Shown here piece by piece: positions 15,335-24,002 of a stretch of DNA of 64,000 bases. This stretch comes from DATBGO01 sp963785765 (GTDB taxonomy: Bacteria > Actinomycetota > Actinomycetes > Streptosporangiales > Streptosporangiaceae). Positions within the stretch are counted from its first letter, which is position 1; each line of letters opens with the position of its first letter. Under the pieces are notes generated by a model. It was given only the letters and a program-made list of their open reading frames with translations, was not told the origin of the DNA and made no database searches. The position numbers and the translations under genes are program-made. The stretch is taken from positions 868,001-932,000 of the forward strand of contig CAWAWM010000008.1 of the NCBI GenBank assembly GCA_963785765.1. The letters run 5' to 3'.

Positions 15335-16380
15335 TCCGGTTCACCTGGCTCCAATTCCGCGTGCAGGCGGGAGTGGCGCTGGCCGCCCTCTGCGCCTTCG
15401 CGGTCGTCCTGGTGGTCACCGGACCGCACCTGGCCAGCATGTACGCCGCCAGCGGGATCACCGGCTGCCACGGCGGCAGCTGCGTGAACGCGGCCAGCGG
15501 CTTCCTCAGCCGGGTCGACGCCACCAGCCCATACACGTTGGTGTACGCACTTGGCATCGGGCTCATCCTCGCCGCGCCCGTGATCACGGGCATCTTCTGG
15601 GGCGCCCCGCTGATCGCGCGCGAGTTTGAGACCGGGACCTACCGGCTGGCCTGGACCCAGAGCATCACCCGCACCCGGTGGCTCGTGGTCAAGCTCGCCC
15701 TCACCTGCCTGGCCGCGATGGCCGTCACCGAGGCGCTCAGCCTTGTGTACACCTGGTGGGCGGATCCCATCGGCAGGGCCATCGGCCACGGCGGCACCAC
15801 CTCCTCCATACTCTTCACGGGCCCGTTCGGCCTGGCGCTCTTCGCCACCCACGGCATCGCGCCGCTCGGCTACGCGGCGTTCGCCTTCACCCTCGGGACC
15901 GCGACTGGCGCCCTCATCCGCCGTGCCGTGCCCGCCATGGCCGTCACCCTGATCATTTTCGCCGCCGTCCAGGTCGCGGTGCCGCTGTGGGTCCGCCCGC
16001 ACCTCCTTCCGGCCGACCGGACGGTCGTCAGCGGCCCATCGTTCTTCCAGGCTGCGTCGATGAGCGTCGGCACGCTGACCGCTACCACCGTCCCCGGCCA
16101 GCCCGAAGCCTGGATCCTCGCCAGCGGGCCCATCAACGCGGCGGGGCAGCCTGTCACCACGGTTCCCGCCGCCTGCATGGCGCCCTCGCCGGCAAACGGA
16201 AAGGGCGGCCCCCCCAACCTGGGCGCCTGCATGGCCAGCCGGGGCATCCGGGAAGCAATCACTTACCAGCCCCTGAGCCGCTACTGGCCCGTCCAGTGGA
16301 TCGAGACCGGGATCTTCCTGGCCCTCGCCCTGACCCTGGCCGGTTGCTGCTTCTGGCGGCTCTGCCGCCGACGGACCTGA
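15331..16380 (+). CDS. ABC-2-type transporter permease
   Basis: Membrane partner of the preceding ATPase (349 aa). Six hydrophobic segments are recognisable: residues about 12-32, 70-90, 118-140, 165-185, 193-215 and 322-342. The large extracytoplasmic loop between helices 1 and 2 (residues about 33-68) and the long one before the last helix (about 220-318) contain Cys residues. The motif REFETGTYRLAWTQSITRTRW after helix 2 is typical for the coupling region of ABC-2 permeases in actinomycete GntR-ABC operons. It ends the operon; 133 bp later lies the left end of a complete IS. Confidence 0.88.
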   Translation: MIRFTWLQFRVQAGVALAALCAFAVVLVVTGPHLASMYAASGITGCHGGSCVNAASGFLSRVDATSPYTLVYALGIGLILAAPVITGIFWGAPLIAREFETGTYRLAWTQSITRTRWLVVKLALTCLAAMAVTEALSLVYTWWADPIGRAIGHGGTTSSILFTGPFGLALFATHGIAPLGYAAFAFTLGTATGALIRRAVPAMAVTLIIFAAVQVAVPLWVRPHLLPADRTVVSGPSFFQAASMSVGTLTATTVPGQPEAWILASGPINAAGQPVTTVPAACMAPSPANGKGGPPNLGACMASRGIREAITYQPLSRYWPVQWIETGIFLALALTLAGCCFWRLCRRRT

Positions 16381-16513
16381 CCTGCCTGGCGACAGTCACA
16401 GCGTCGTCACGCCCGCACGTCCCACCCACCACAAAAATCGCCGTCTACTTGGCCATGACCACCGTCATAGGCCCGCCTCCTGACCAGGCCCGGCTGAGGT
16501 TCAGAAACAGTCA

Positions 16514-16535
16514 CTTAGCTTGCCGTTTAACCTGC
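16514..16535 (+). repeat. IS left terminal inverted repeat
   Basis: 22 bp, matches the complement of 18092-18113 with two mismatches; the inner 11 bases GTTTAACCTGC are identical in both ends after complementing. Confidence 0.75.
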
Positions 16536-16663
16536 CTGGCTGACGTCCGGGCGCTTTGCGGATCTTGCACTGGTGTGGCCGGCGTGTCGTTGCGCGTGAG
16601 TGCGGCCTCCGCGTGATCATTTGTTCTCGCCAAAGGACACATGATCAGCAAACGAAGGCCGTG

Positions 16664-18100
16664 ATGGACAGCTTGCCAGAGCATGCCGGTGCCGGGCCAC
16701 TCGCCGTGCTGTCGCGGTTCCGGCTCGACTTTCATGAGTGCCTGACGGCGCGGCGTGATGAGCTGTTCGAGCTGGCTGATGGTGTGCTGTGCGCGGATGG
16801 TCCGGTGAAGACGCTGGCCGGGCTGTCGCTGGCCCCGGAGCACCGGCGCGGTCATGGCGCGCTGTATGACGCGGTGAACCACGGGGGGATCAGCATCGGA
16901 CGGCTGCGGCGGTCGCTGGCCGGGCTGCCGTTACCGCGGGCAGCCGATGAGCGGCTGATGCTGGCCGTGGACGTGAGCAACTGGCTGCGGCCCGGCGCGG
17001 CGACCAGCCCGGACCGGCTGTTCTGCCACGTTTACGGGCGCGGGAAAGGCCAGGTGCAGATGATCCCCGGCTGGCCGTACTCGGTGGTCGCGGCCCTGGA
17101 ACCGGGCCGGACGTCCTGGACCGCGGTGCTGGACGCGGTCCGCCTGGGCCCTGATGACGACGAGACCGAGGGCACCGCCGCCCAGGTCCGCGACGTTGTC
17201 ACCCGCCTGATCCAGGCCGGGCACTGGGGTGAGGGCGACCCGGCCATCCTGGTCGTCTTCGACGCCGGCTACGACGTGACCCGGCTCGCCTCCCTGCTCA
17301 CGGACCTCCCCGTGGAGTTGCTGGGCCGGCTGCGCTGCGACCGGGTGATGCAGCTGCCCGCGCCGGCGCGCCAGCCCGGCACCGTGGGCCGGCCTCGCAA
17401 GCACGGCGGGGAGCTGGCCCTTTCTGACCCGGCGACGTGGCCGGCCCCGCAGATCACCACGAGCACGGTGACCGCCCGCTACGGGCTGGCCGTGGCTGCC
17501 GCGTGGGACCGGGTGCACCCGCGGCTCACCCACCGCGCCGCCTGGCTGGACCACGACGGTGACCTGCCCGTCATCGAAGGAACCCTGATCCGCCTGCGAG
17601 TGGATCACCTGCCCGGCGACCGGGACCCCAGGCCCGTGTGGCTATGGTGCTCCCGCGCCGGAGCCCTCTCAGCAGACGTGGACCGGCTGTGGCAGGCGTT
17701 CTTGCGCCGCTTTGACCTCGAGCACACCTTCCGCCTGTTCAAGCAGGTCCTCGGCTGGACGGTCCCGAAAATCCGCGACCCGCGCGCCGCGGACCGGTGG
17801 ACCTGGCTGATCATCACCTGCCATGCGCAGCTCCGCCTCGCCCGGCCGCTGGCCGCTGACCTGCGCCGCCCCTGGGAACGACCCGCCCCGCCGGGCCGCC
17901 TCACCCCGGCCCGCGTCCGCCGCGGATTTAGGAACATCCGCGCGAAAGCAGCCCAGCCGGCCGGTGCACCGAAACCCGGCAAGCCCGGCCCCGGACGCCC
18001 GCCAGGATCAAAGAACCGCCGCCCCGCACCCCGCCACGACGTGGGAAAAACCACCAAGAGGGAACTCACCCTCAAGGCAAGACGCGCACGCGCAGGTTAA
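16664..18100 (+). CDS. DDE transposase of the complete IS
   Basis: A 478-aa transposase with an RNase H-like DDE core: first Asp in LMLAVDVSNWLRP, second in ILVVFDAGYDVTRLA, and Glu in FDLEHTFRLFKQVLGW, the family's YREK-like region. I recall this as an actinobacterial transposase type annotated only as a numbered putative family, probably near IS701/IS4. The basic C-terminus has AT-hook-like GRPPGSKNRR. ATG 16664 follows GTG and lies 128 bp inside the left end; the longer upstream frame would start within the terminal repeat region. The stop falls inside the right inverted repeat. Confidence 0.85.
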   Translation: MDSLPEHAGAGPLAVLSRFRLDFHECLTARRDELFELADGVLCADGPVKTLAGLSLAPEHRRGHGALYDAVNHGGISIGRLRRSLAGLPLPRAADERLMLAVDVSNWLRPGAATSPDRLFCHVYGRGKGQVQMIPGWPYSVVAALEPGRTSWTAVLDAVRLGPDDDETEGTAAQVRDVVTRLIQAGHWGEGDPAILVVFDAGYDVTRLASLLTDLPVELLGRLRCDRVMQLPAPARQPGTVGRPRKHGGELALSDPATWPAPQITTSTVTARYGLAVAAAWDRVHPRLTHRAAWLDHDGDLPVIEGTLIRLRVDHLPGDRDPRPVWLWCSRAGALSADVDRLWQAFLRRFDLEHTFRLFKQVLGWTVPKIRDPRAADRWTWLIITCHAQLRLARPLAADLRRPWERPAPPGRLTPARVRRGFRNIRAKAAQPAGAPKPGKPGPGRPPGSKNRRPAPRHDVGKTTKRELTLKARRARAG

Positions 18101-18113
18101 ACGACAAGCTTAG
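18092..18113 (-). repeat. IS right terminal inverted repeat
   Basis: Complement of the left end with two mismatches; contains the transposase stop region and an AAGCTT site. Confidence 0.75.
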
Positions 18114-18491
18114 ACGCCTCGCCAGGAGGCCGCCCGCTGCGGGCTGAGACTGCACCGGCCGGGCTTTCGGCGCCATGATCGTCATCCGGAGGCGCGCGCG
18201 AGCGGGTCGTCCGCAAGGTGGCAGACGAATATGACGATCGGATCGAACTCGGTGTCACCAGACAGCAGGACTGCGGCTCGGCCAGCGCACAGTTCGCCAG
18301 CACAGTTCGCCCGCACAGGTATCGCTCAGCCGTGTGAGCCAGGCGGCGGTCAGTTGCCGGACCGTGGTGGAGCCGAGGAGCGGCCGGACGCGCGTGAGTG
18401 CCAGTCCGGTGGCGCAGCCTGCCGACAATACTGCGCGCCTGGCCTATCCGCACATATTAGGTGTGCGAATGCACGTAAAGTATGTAAGTTA
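18114..18491. other. Gene-less stretch between IS and DeoR gene
   Basis: No convincing gene. One frame briefly reads RERVVRKVADEYDDRIELGV (about 18187-18250), which may be the tail of a gene cut by the IS. A GCACAGTTCGCC-type short tandem repeat lies at 18284-18320. Near the right end an inverted repeat GTGC-GAAT-GCAC (about 18462-18473) and TATGTA (18481-18486) five bases before the GTG at 18492 may be operator and -10 of the DeoR gene. Confidence 0.4.
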
Positions 18492-19253
18492 GTGGCCGTG
18501 AACGCAGCTGAGCGCATGGCGGCTCTGGCTGGGCTCCTGCAGCGCGATGGCCGGATCGAGGTGTCTTCGGCAGCGGATGCCTTCGGCGCGGCCGAGATGA
18601 CCATCCGCCGTGACCTCGACCGGATCGTGGCGATGGGCATGGCGCGGCGGGTGCGCGGCGGGGCAATCAGCTTGCTCATGCGCGGCGCCGAACTGCCGTT
18701 CGCGCTGCGTGAGCTGGAACGAACCGACGTTAAGCGCCGGATCGCCGCGGAGGTTGCCGCGCAGTTGGGCGCGGGCGAGGCCGTGGTGCTCGACAGCGGC
18801 ACCACCGGGGTGGAGGTCGGGCGCGCGCTGGCGGATCGACGGCTCACCGTGATGCCGATGTCCCTGCACGCGGCCTCCGTCCTTTCAGCGAGCGACTCGG
18901 TGCGGCTGCTGATGCCCGGAGGCGAAGTCAGGCCCGGCGAGCTGGCCATGGTGGGGCCGCTGGCGCTGGCCAGTATTGGCGCGCTGAGGTTCGATACGGC
19001 CGTGCTGACCTGCTGCGGGCTGGCGGGCGGCCGGGTCACTGCCCATGACCTTGGCGACGCCGAGGTCAAGCAGGCCATGCTCAGGTCATCGGCCCGGGTG
19101 ATCCTGGCCACGGACAGCTCAAAGTTCCGGTCCACGGCGCTCGCGATGGTCTGCGAAGCTACCGCCGCCGACCTGATCGTCACCGACTCTGCCGCACCGG
19201 GCGACGCGCTCGATGCGCTGAGCGCCGCCGGCGTCGAGGTGCGATGTGTCTGA
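18492..19253 (+). CDS. DeoR-family transcriptional regulator
   Basis: N-terminal DeoR helix-turn-helix (residues about 5-60: RMAALAGLLQRDGRIEVSSA, AEMTIRRDLDRIVAMGMARR with the family motif TIRRDL) and a C-terminal sugar-phosphate sensor domain of the ribose-isomerase fold (LDSGTTGVEVGRAL, D...KQAMLRSSARVILATDSSKF). Such proteins repress carbohydrate genes until a phosphosugar binds. The GTG at 18492 (or 18498) agrees with family length (253 aa); the open frame upstream has no similarity. TATGTA 5 nt before the GTG suggests a leaderless transcript. Its end overlaps the following MFS gene by 8 bp. Confidence 0.88.
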   Translation: MAVNAAERMAALAGLLQRDGRIEVSSAADAFGAAEMTIRRDLDRIVAMGMARRVRGGAISLLMRGAELPFALRELERTDVKRRIAAEVAAQLGAGEAVVLDSGTTGVEVGRALADRRLTVMPMSLHAASVLSASDSVRLLMPGGEVRPGELAMVGPLALASIGALRFDTAVLTCCGLAGGRVTAHDLGDAEVKQAMLRSSARVILATDSSKFRSTALAMVCEATAADLIVTDSAAPGDALDALSAAGVEVRCV

Positions 19254-20511
19254 TCGCGCCGCGGCCCTGGCCAGCGACGACAGCGTGAACGTTCGCCGCC
19301 CGATGGCCGCGACCGCGGTGATATTCCTCGCGAACGGGCTGCTGTTCGCTTCCTGGACGGCGCACATCCCTCAGGTGAAGGCACACCTGGGCCTGACCGA
19401 TGCCACACTGGGCCTGGCCCTGCTCGGCGCCCCAGCCGGATCCGTGTCGGCCATCCTGGCCTCGGCCCGGCTGCTGCCCAGGGTGGGCAGTAAGCGCTTG
19501 GTCCAGGCCACCTTGATCGGCTACTGCGTATCCGGGCCGTTGGTCGGTCGCACGGGCTCCGTGGCTGCGCTGTTCGCCGCACTGTTCGCATGGGGCGCGT
19601 TTCAGGCCGCGCTCGACGTGGCGATGAACACCCAGGCGGTCGTGGTGGAGCGGGCCAGGGGCCGGCCGTTGATGTCGGGCCTGCACGCCTGGTGGAGCAT
19701 CGGCTCGTTCGCTGGCGCGGGCCTGGGGGTCCTGGGCGTAGCGATAGGCCTGTCGCTGACCGATCAGCTGCTGCTGCTCGGCCTGCCTGCCCTGGTGATC
19801 CCGGGCTGGCTGACCACCTGGATGCTGCCTGACGCCACCGCAGACATCGGCCCGAACACTGGCCCGAACAGCGGCCTGAACACCAGCCCGGACCCGGTCC
19901 GTCGGCGCGGCGGTCGGCTCTCGGGCACGATCATCGTGCTCGGTGCCATCGCCTTTGCTTCATTCCTCTGTGAGGGCGCGAGCGCTGACTGGGCAGCGGT
20001 CTACCTGCGCGGCTCGCTCTCTGCGGGTGCCGCCATCGCCGGGCTCGGCTATACGGCGTTCTCGCTGGCGATGGTCACCACCCGGCTGACCGGCAACCGG
20101 CTGCTGGCCAGGTTCGGGACCGGACGGCTGCTTTCGGTGCTGGCGGCGGTGGCCACCGTCGGGTTTACGGCTGGACTGCTCGGCGGTCGGGTGGCAACGG
20201 CCCTCGTCGGGTTCGGTTGCCTGGGGCTTGGACTGGCCCTGGTCGTTCCCTCGGTGTTCAGTGCCGCCGGACGGCTGCCTGGCCTGGATCCTGGAACCGC
20301 GATCGCCACCGCCTCAGCATTCGGCTGGGCGGGCCTGGTCTGCGGTCCGCCGCTGATCGGCGCGCTGGCCTCGGTCACCTCACTGCCGACCGCACTCGGC
20401 CTGATTCCCGTGCTCACCGCGCTGATCGCGGTGGCCACGGCGCGGGCGGCAGCGCTCCGGCAGGACCAGCCCGGCCGCCGGGTGGCGGGGTCTGACGGGA
20501 CGGATCGCTAA
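19246..20511 (+). CDS. MFS transporter
   Basis: A 421-aa protein with about twelve hydrophobic helices and a soluble loop at residues 195-225, the usual central loop of MFS carriers. The N-terminal segment VIFLANGLLFASWTAHIPQVK and the motif AMNTQAVVVERARGRPLMSGLHAWWS are typical of the fucose-permease-like/YbjJ branch of MFS. It overlaps the DeoR gene by 8 bp (GTG start at 19246) and is thus in one operon with a regulator of sugar type, which suggests a sugar or sugar-derived substrate. It converges on the LysR gene with a 4-bp overlap. Confidence 0.88.
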   Translation: MSDRAAALASDDSVNVRRPMAATAVIFLANGLLFASWTAHIPQVKAHLGLTDATLGLALLGAPAGSVSAILASARLLPRVGSKRLVQATLIGYCVSGPLVGRTGSVAALFAALFAWGAFQAALDVAMNTQAVVVERARGRPLMSGLHAWWSIGSFAGAGLGVLGVAIGLSLTDQLLLLGLPALVIPGWLTTWMLPDATADIGPNTGPNSGLNTSPDPVRRRGGRLSGTIIVLGAIAFASFLCEGASADWAAVYLRGSLSAGAAIAGLGYTAFSLAMVTTRLTGNRLLARFGTGRLLSVLAAVATVGFTAGLLGGRVATALVGFGCLGLGLALVVPSVFSAAGRLPGLDPGTAIATASAFGWAGLVCGPPLIGALASVTSLPTALGLIPVLTALIAVATARAAALRQDQPGRRVAGSDGTDR

Positions 20512-21386
20512 CCTGCCTGGCACGCTGCGAGGAAGTCAGCCAGCCGGTGCGCGGGCGTGTCCGGACGGACCGCGAGGAGGGTCTGCATGGTCGGGACCGG
20601 CTCGCTGAACGGGCGGAAGACCGTCCGGACGGTCGGCGTGATCTCGGCCTGAGCGGCGTAGAAGACGGTCCAGCTGGGCTTGCCGGTCCCGATGGCGGCC
20701 AGGGTGTCCTGGTCAGTGGTGAACGCGGGCCCCATGATGGGCTCGAAACCGGCCACGTGGCAGGCCCGGACGATCAGATCGACCAGGTGCGGGTTGGCTT
20801 CGCGCGGTGCGATCCGGAGCTGCAGCCCGGCCAAATCCGCGAGGTCGACGCGCGAGCGGGCCGCCAGCGGATGGCTAGCGGGCAGCACCGCGACCAGCGG
20901 GTCGTCCCAGACCGGAATGAGGTGCAGGCCCGGGCTGTGAGATATGCCGCGCACGAAGGCGGCATCAAGCTCGCCGGTCCGTACCTGCGCGAGCCGCACG
21001 GCCGGCGGGACACTGATTAGTTCTATCGCGGTGTGCGGTGCTCGGTCGGCCATGGTCGCCAGCACCCGGTCCAGCCGAATGCCCAGGCCGACGTTGGTGC
21101 CGATGCGCAGCACCGTGGCCTGGTCTGCGCGTAGCTCGGCCATCGCCCGCAAGGCCGCCTGCTCAGCGTTCAGGATGGCCCGGGCGCGGGGGAGGAACGC
21201 GCCGCCTGCCGCGGTCAGCGTGACGGTGCGGGTGCTGCGGTCGAACAGATCCAGGTCGAGTTCCCGCTCCAGTCGGCGGATCTGCTGACTGACCGTGGGC
21301 TGGACGATGTGCAGCCGCTGTGCGGCCCGGCCGAAATGGAGTTCCTCGGCGACCGCCACGAAGTACCGAACCTGCCGCAGCTCCAT
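20508..21386 (-). CDS. LysR-family transcriptional regulator
   Basis: Classical 292-aa LTTR: winged helix at residues 1-60 (MELRQVRYFVAVAEELHFGR, VSQQIRRLERELDLDLFDR), linker helix, then the two-lobed inducer-binding domain (LRIGTNVGLG, LHLIPVWDDPLVAVLPASHPLA). It is divergent from the alpha/beta hydrolase gene; the 116-bp gap holds a TCATCA/TGATGA inverted repeat fitting a LysR box. LysR proteins usually regulate their divergent neighbour, so the hydrolase is the probable target. Confidence 0.92.
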   Translation of the reverse strand: MELRQVRYFVAVAEELHFGRAAQRLHIVQPTVSQQIRRLERELDLDLFDRSTRTVTLTAAGGAFLPRARAILNAEQAALRAMAELRADQATVLRIGTNVGLGIRLDRVLATMADRAPHTAIELISVPPAVRLAQVRTGELDAAFVRGISHSPGLHLIPVWDDPLVAVLPASHPLAARSRVDLADLAGLQLRIAPREANPHLVDLIVRACHVAGFEPIMGPAFTTDQDTLAAIGTGKPSWTVFYAAQAEITPTVRTVFRPFSEPVPTMQTLLAVRPDTPAHRLADFLAACQAG

Positions 21387-21398
21387 ACCAGCACCTAT

Positions 21399-21417
21399 TC
21401 ATCACGATTCTTGATGA
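21399..21417. promoter_or_regulatory. Likely LysR operator
   Basis: Inverted repeat TCATCA, 7-nt spacer, TGATGA, lying 13 bp upstream of the LysR start codon on the other strand. It contains the T-N11-A spacing expected of LysR boxes. Confidence 0.5.
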
Positions 21418-21502
21418 GTGTATGAGCAGGTTGTGTCTTGGTCCACATCCGCTGGGCGGGTGCACTGGGGAGTACCGAAATCCGCGATGAAGGAGCACAG
21501 TC

Positions 21503-22459
21503 ATGGCGCAGGTGAGGGTTAACGGAGTGGAGCTGTACTACGAAGACCACGGCGCGGGTCAGCCGCTGGTCTTCCTGCACGGCTGGGGCACCAGCGGCCG
21601 GGTCTGGAGCGCGCAGCTGCCGGACCTGATCAAGGACCACCGGGTAATCACGGTGGACTGGCGCGGCTGCGGCCGTTCGGAGCGGCCGGCCATGGGCAAC
21701 ACCATCGCCAATGTCGCGCGGGACATCCTGGAGTTCATCGACGTGCTGGCGCTGCCGGCGCCAGTGCTGGCGGGGTCCTCGATCGCGGGCGCCTTTGTGA
21801 TCGAGGCCGCCCGGGCCGATCCTGCCAGGCTTGGCGGCATCGTTCTGGTCGATGCCGGCGTCCACTACTTCTCCCGCGGAATGGACGAGCAGATGCAGGA
21901 TCTGCTCGCGGCGCTGGGCGCCGACCTGGCGGGGACGGTGGCCGCCATGATCCCGAACTGGTACCGCCCCGGGGCCAGCGCGGCGATGCATGACTGGACG
22001 GTCCGCCAGATCCTCGACTCAGGCGTATTCATTGACCAGCTGATGGCTGATCAGGCCCGCTACGACCCGCGCGCCCGCCTGGGCGAGCTGGACCTACCGG
22101 TCACGTTCCTGCACGGGGCGCTGGATGCGGAGATTCCGCGCCAGATACCGCAGGAGTGCGCGGCCCTGATTCCCGGCGCCGAGGTCATCGTCATCGACGG
22201 CGCCGGGCACATGGCCCAGCAGGACCAGCCCGAGCTGTTCAAACCAGGCGCTGCGGGACGTGCTGCGCCGGATGGTGCCCGCCGCTGCGCTCCGGTAGGT
22301 CCTGTTGCGTCCCGGCCAGTAGCGGCCCGGCCAGTCGCGGCCCGGCCGGACCCGTCCTGGCGAGTCGCGGCCCGGCCGGCACCGCACGCTGTCGCGGGTC
22401 AGACTCCGGCGGGCAGCTTGGCCAGCGCGTTCTCGATGGCCAGCTCCGGAAGCTCATAG
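21503..22459 (+). CDS. Alpha/beta hydrolase (C-terminal frameshift)
   Basis: Alpha/beta-hydrolase fold enzyme: oxyanion region FLHGWGTSG, nucleophile elbow in VLAGSSIAGAFV (Ser in GSSIAG, slightly off the GxSxG pattern), acid in FLHGALDAEIP and His in IDGAGHMAQQDQPE. A good ribosome-binding site (AAGGAG) precedes ATG 21503. After QPELF an extra A in an AAA run (22241-22243) shifts the frame: removing it gives NQALRDVLRRMVPAAALR and a stop at 22296-22298, a natural end of about 264 aa. As written, the frame runs through an intergenic tandem repeat into the convergent TrpB-like gene up to 22459. Substrate unknown. Confidence 0.8.
   Translation: MAQVRVNGVELYYEDHGAGQPLVFLHGWGTSGRVWSAQLPDLIKDHRVITVDWRGCGRSERPAMGNTIANVARDILEFIDVLALPAPVLAGSSIAGAFVIEAARADPARLGGIVLVDAGVHYFSRGMDEQMQDLLAALGADLAGTVAAMIPNWYRPGASAAMHDWTVRQILDSGVFIDQLMADQARYDPRARLGELDLPVTFLHGALDAEIPRQIPQECAALIPGAEVIVIDGAGHMAQQDQPELFKPGAAGRAAPDGARRCAPVGPVASRPVAARPVAARPDPSWRVAARPAPHAVAGQTPAGSLASAFSMASSGSS
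22310..22386. repeat. 15-bp tandem repeat between hydrolase and TrpB-like genes
   Basis: Four to five degenerate copies of a 15-bp unit near CGGCCCGGCCAGTCG lie between the frameshift-corrected end of the hydrolase (22298) and the end of the convergent synthase gene (22399). Confidence 0.75.
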
Positions 22460-23760
22460 TCATGCAGCTGCCCCGCGACGTAGCCACCGTAGGCAGGCAG
22501 ATCGAGCAGGCCGTGCCCGCACAGCGCGGTCAGGATGACCTTCTCTTCGCCGGTCTCCTTGCAACGCAGGGCTTCCTCGATGCACGCCGCGACCGCGTGC
22601 GTGGGCTCCGGCGCCGGCACGATCCCCTCGGTCCTGGCAAAACGCAGCCCGGCGGCGAAGCACTCCGACTGCGGTTTGGCCACCGCCTCGATCAGCCCGA
22701 GCTCGTAGATGTGGGACAGCAGCGGGGACATGCCGTGGTAGCGGAGCCCGCCGGCATGAATCGGGTCCGGGATGAAGTCATGCCCGAGAGTGTGCATCTT
22801 CAGCAGCGGCGTGAAGCCCGCGGTGTCGCCGAAGTCGTAGGCGTAAACGCCCCTGGTGAACGACGGGCAGGCGGCGGGCTCGACGGCCCGGATCACCGGG
22901 CTGATCCGGCCGGCCAGCTTCTCCCGCAGGAACGGGAACACCAGCCCGCCAAAGTTCGAACCGCCACCGGTGCAGCCGACGATCACATCGGGCGTGTCAC
23001 CGGCCATGGCGAGCTGCTTGATCGCCTCTTCGCCGATGATCGTCTGGTGCAGCAGCACGTGGTTGAGCACGCTGCCGAGCGCGTACCGGGCGGCTGGGTC
23101 GCCGCCGGCCACTTCGACCGCTTCGCTGATCGCGATGCCGAGGCTGCCGGTCGAGTCGGGGTTCTCGGCCAGCACCGCCCGGCCAGCCGAGGTGACATCA
23201 GACGGACTCGGGTGCACCGTTGCGCCGTAGGTTTCCATGAGCATCTTGCGGTACGGCTTCTGATCGAAGGAGGCCCGCACCATCCACACCTCAAGGTCCA
23301 GACCGAACAGCGCAGACGCGAAGGCCATCGCGCTGCCCCACTGGCCGGCTCCGGTCTCGGTGGTCAGCTTGGCCACGCCCTCGGCGGCGTTGTAGTAGGC
23401 CTGCGGCACCGCGGTGTTGGGCTTGTGCGAGCCGGCCGGGCTGCCGCCCTCGTACTTGTAGTAGATCCGGGCGGGCGTGCCGAGGTCCTTTTCCAGCCGG
23501 CGGGCCCGGTACAGCGGGGTCGGCCGCCAGAGCCGGTAGACGTCCAGCACGTCGTCCGGGATCGCGACGTGCCGGTCCGCGGTGACTTCCTGCGCGATGA
23601 GCGCCGCAGGGAACAGCGGCGCGAGGTCATCGGGGCCAACCGGCTGATGGGTGCCAGGGTGCAGTGGCGGGGGAGGCGGTGACGGCAGGTCTGCGATGAC
23701 GTTGTACCACTGCCGGGGCATCTCCGATTCCTGCAGAACGTACTTGACCTGACGATCCAT
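22399..23760 (-). CDS. TrpB2-type tryptophan synthase beta-like PLP enzyme
   Basis: PLP-dependent fold-type II enzyme (453 aa) of the TrpB2 branch. The PLP lysine lies in EGGSPAGSHKPNTA (about residue 112), the phosphate loop in GCTGGGSNFGGL (about residue 245), and the glutamate/serine region in TALCGHGLLDL near the C-terminus. Family members join indole and serine to tryptophan, sometimes without a TrpA partner. A ribosome-binding site GGGAGG precedes ATG 23760. No trpA or other trp gene is nearby, so it may act in indole salvage or on another substrate. Confidence 0.9.
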   Translation of the reverse strand: MDRQVKYVLQESEMPRQWYNVIADLPSPPPPPLHPGTHQPVGPDDLAPLFPAALIAQEVTADRHVAIPDDVLDVYRLWRPTPLYRARRLEKDLGTPARIYYKYEGGSPAGSHKPNTAVPQAYYNAAEGVAKLTTETGAGQWGSAMAFASALFGLDLEVWMVRASFDQKPYRKMLMETYGATVHPSPSDVTSAGRAVLAENPDSTGSLGIAISEAVEVAGGDPAARYALGSVLNHVLLHQTIIGEEAIKQLAMAGDTPDVIVGCTGGGSNFGGLVFPFLREKLAGRISPVIRAVEPAACPSFTRGVYAYDFGDTAGFTPLLKMHTLGHDFIPDPIHAGGLRYHGMSPLLSHIYELGLIEAVAKPQSECFAAGLRFARTEGIVPAPEPTHAVAACIEEALRCKETGEEKVILTALCGHGLLDLPAYGGYVAGQLHDYELPELAIENALAKLPAGV

Positions 23761-24002
23761 GCCGTCCTCCCGCGCTGTCCGTGCGAATCGAGGCTTCGGT
23801 GCGAGTGCATCTGGCGCTGCGCCGCCGCAAGCCCGCCAACGGGGCAGTTACGGCGAAGCCGTCGCGGCAACCGCAACGGCCGACTATCAGCGCAAACGTT
23901 ATCCGACAGCCGACCTGCAACGGAAGTGCCTGGGCCCGCGGCGGCCCGCCCGCTGACAGCTGGGCCGGGCAGGCAGGATGATCTAGGCGCCGGACGGCCG
24001 GA

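Larger units (their letters stand above)
16514..18113 (+). mobile_element. Complete insertion sequence, about 1.6 kb
   Basis: One long transposase gene is bounded by 22-bp terminal inverted repeats: left CTTAGCTTGCCGTTTAACCTGC (16514-16535, written in two parts CTTAGCTTGCC and GTTTAACCTGC) and right 18092-18113, whose complement differs at two positions. I could not recognise a clear target-site duplication. The element inserted just downstream of the ABC operon and looks intact, unlike the IS relics upstream. Confidence 0.8.
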
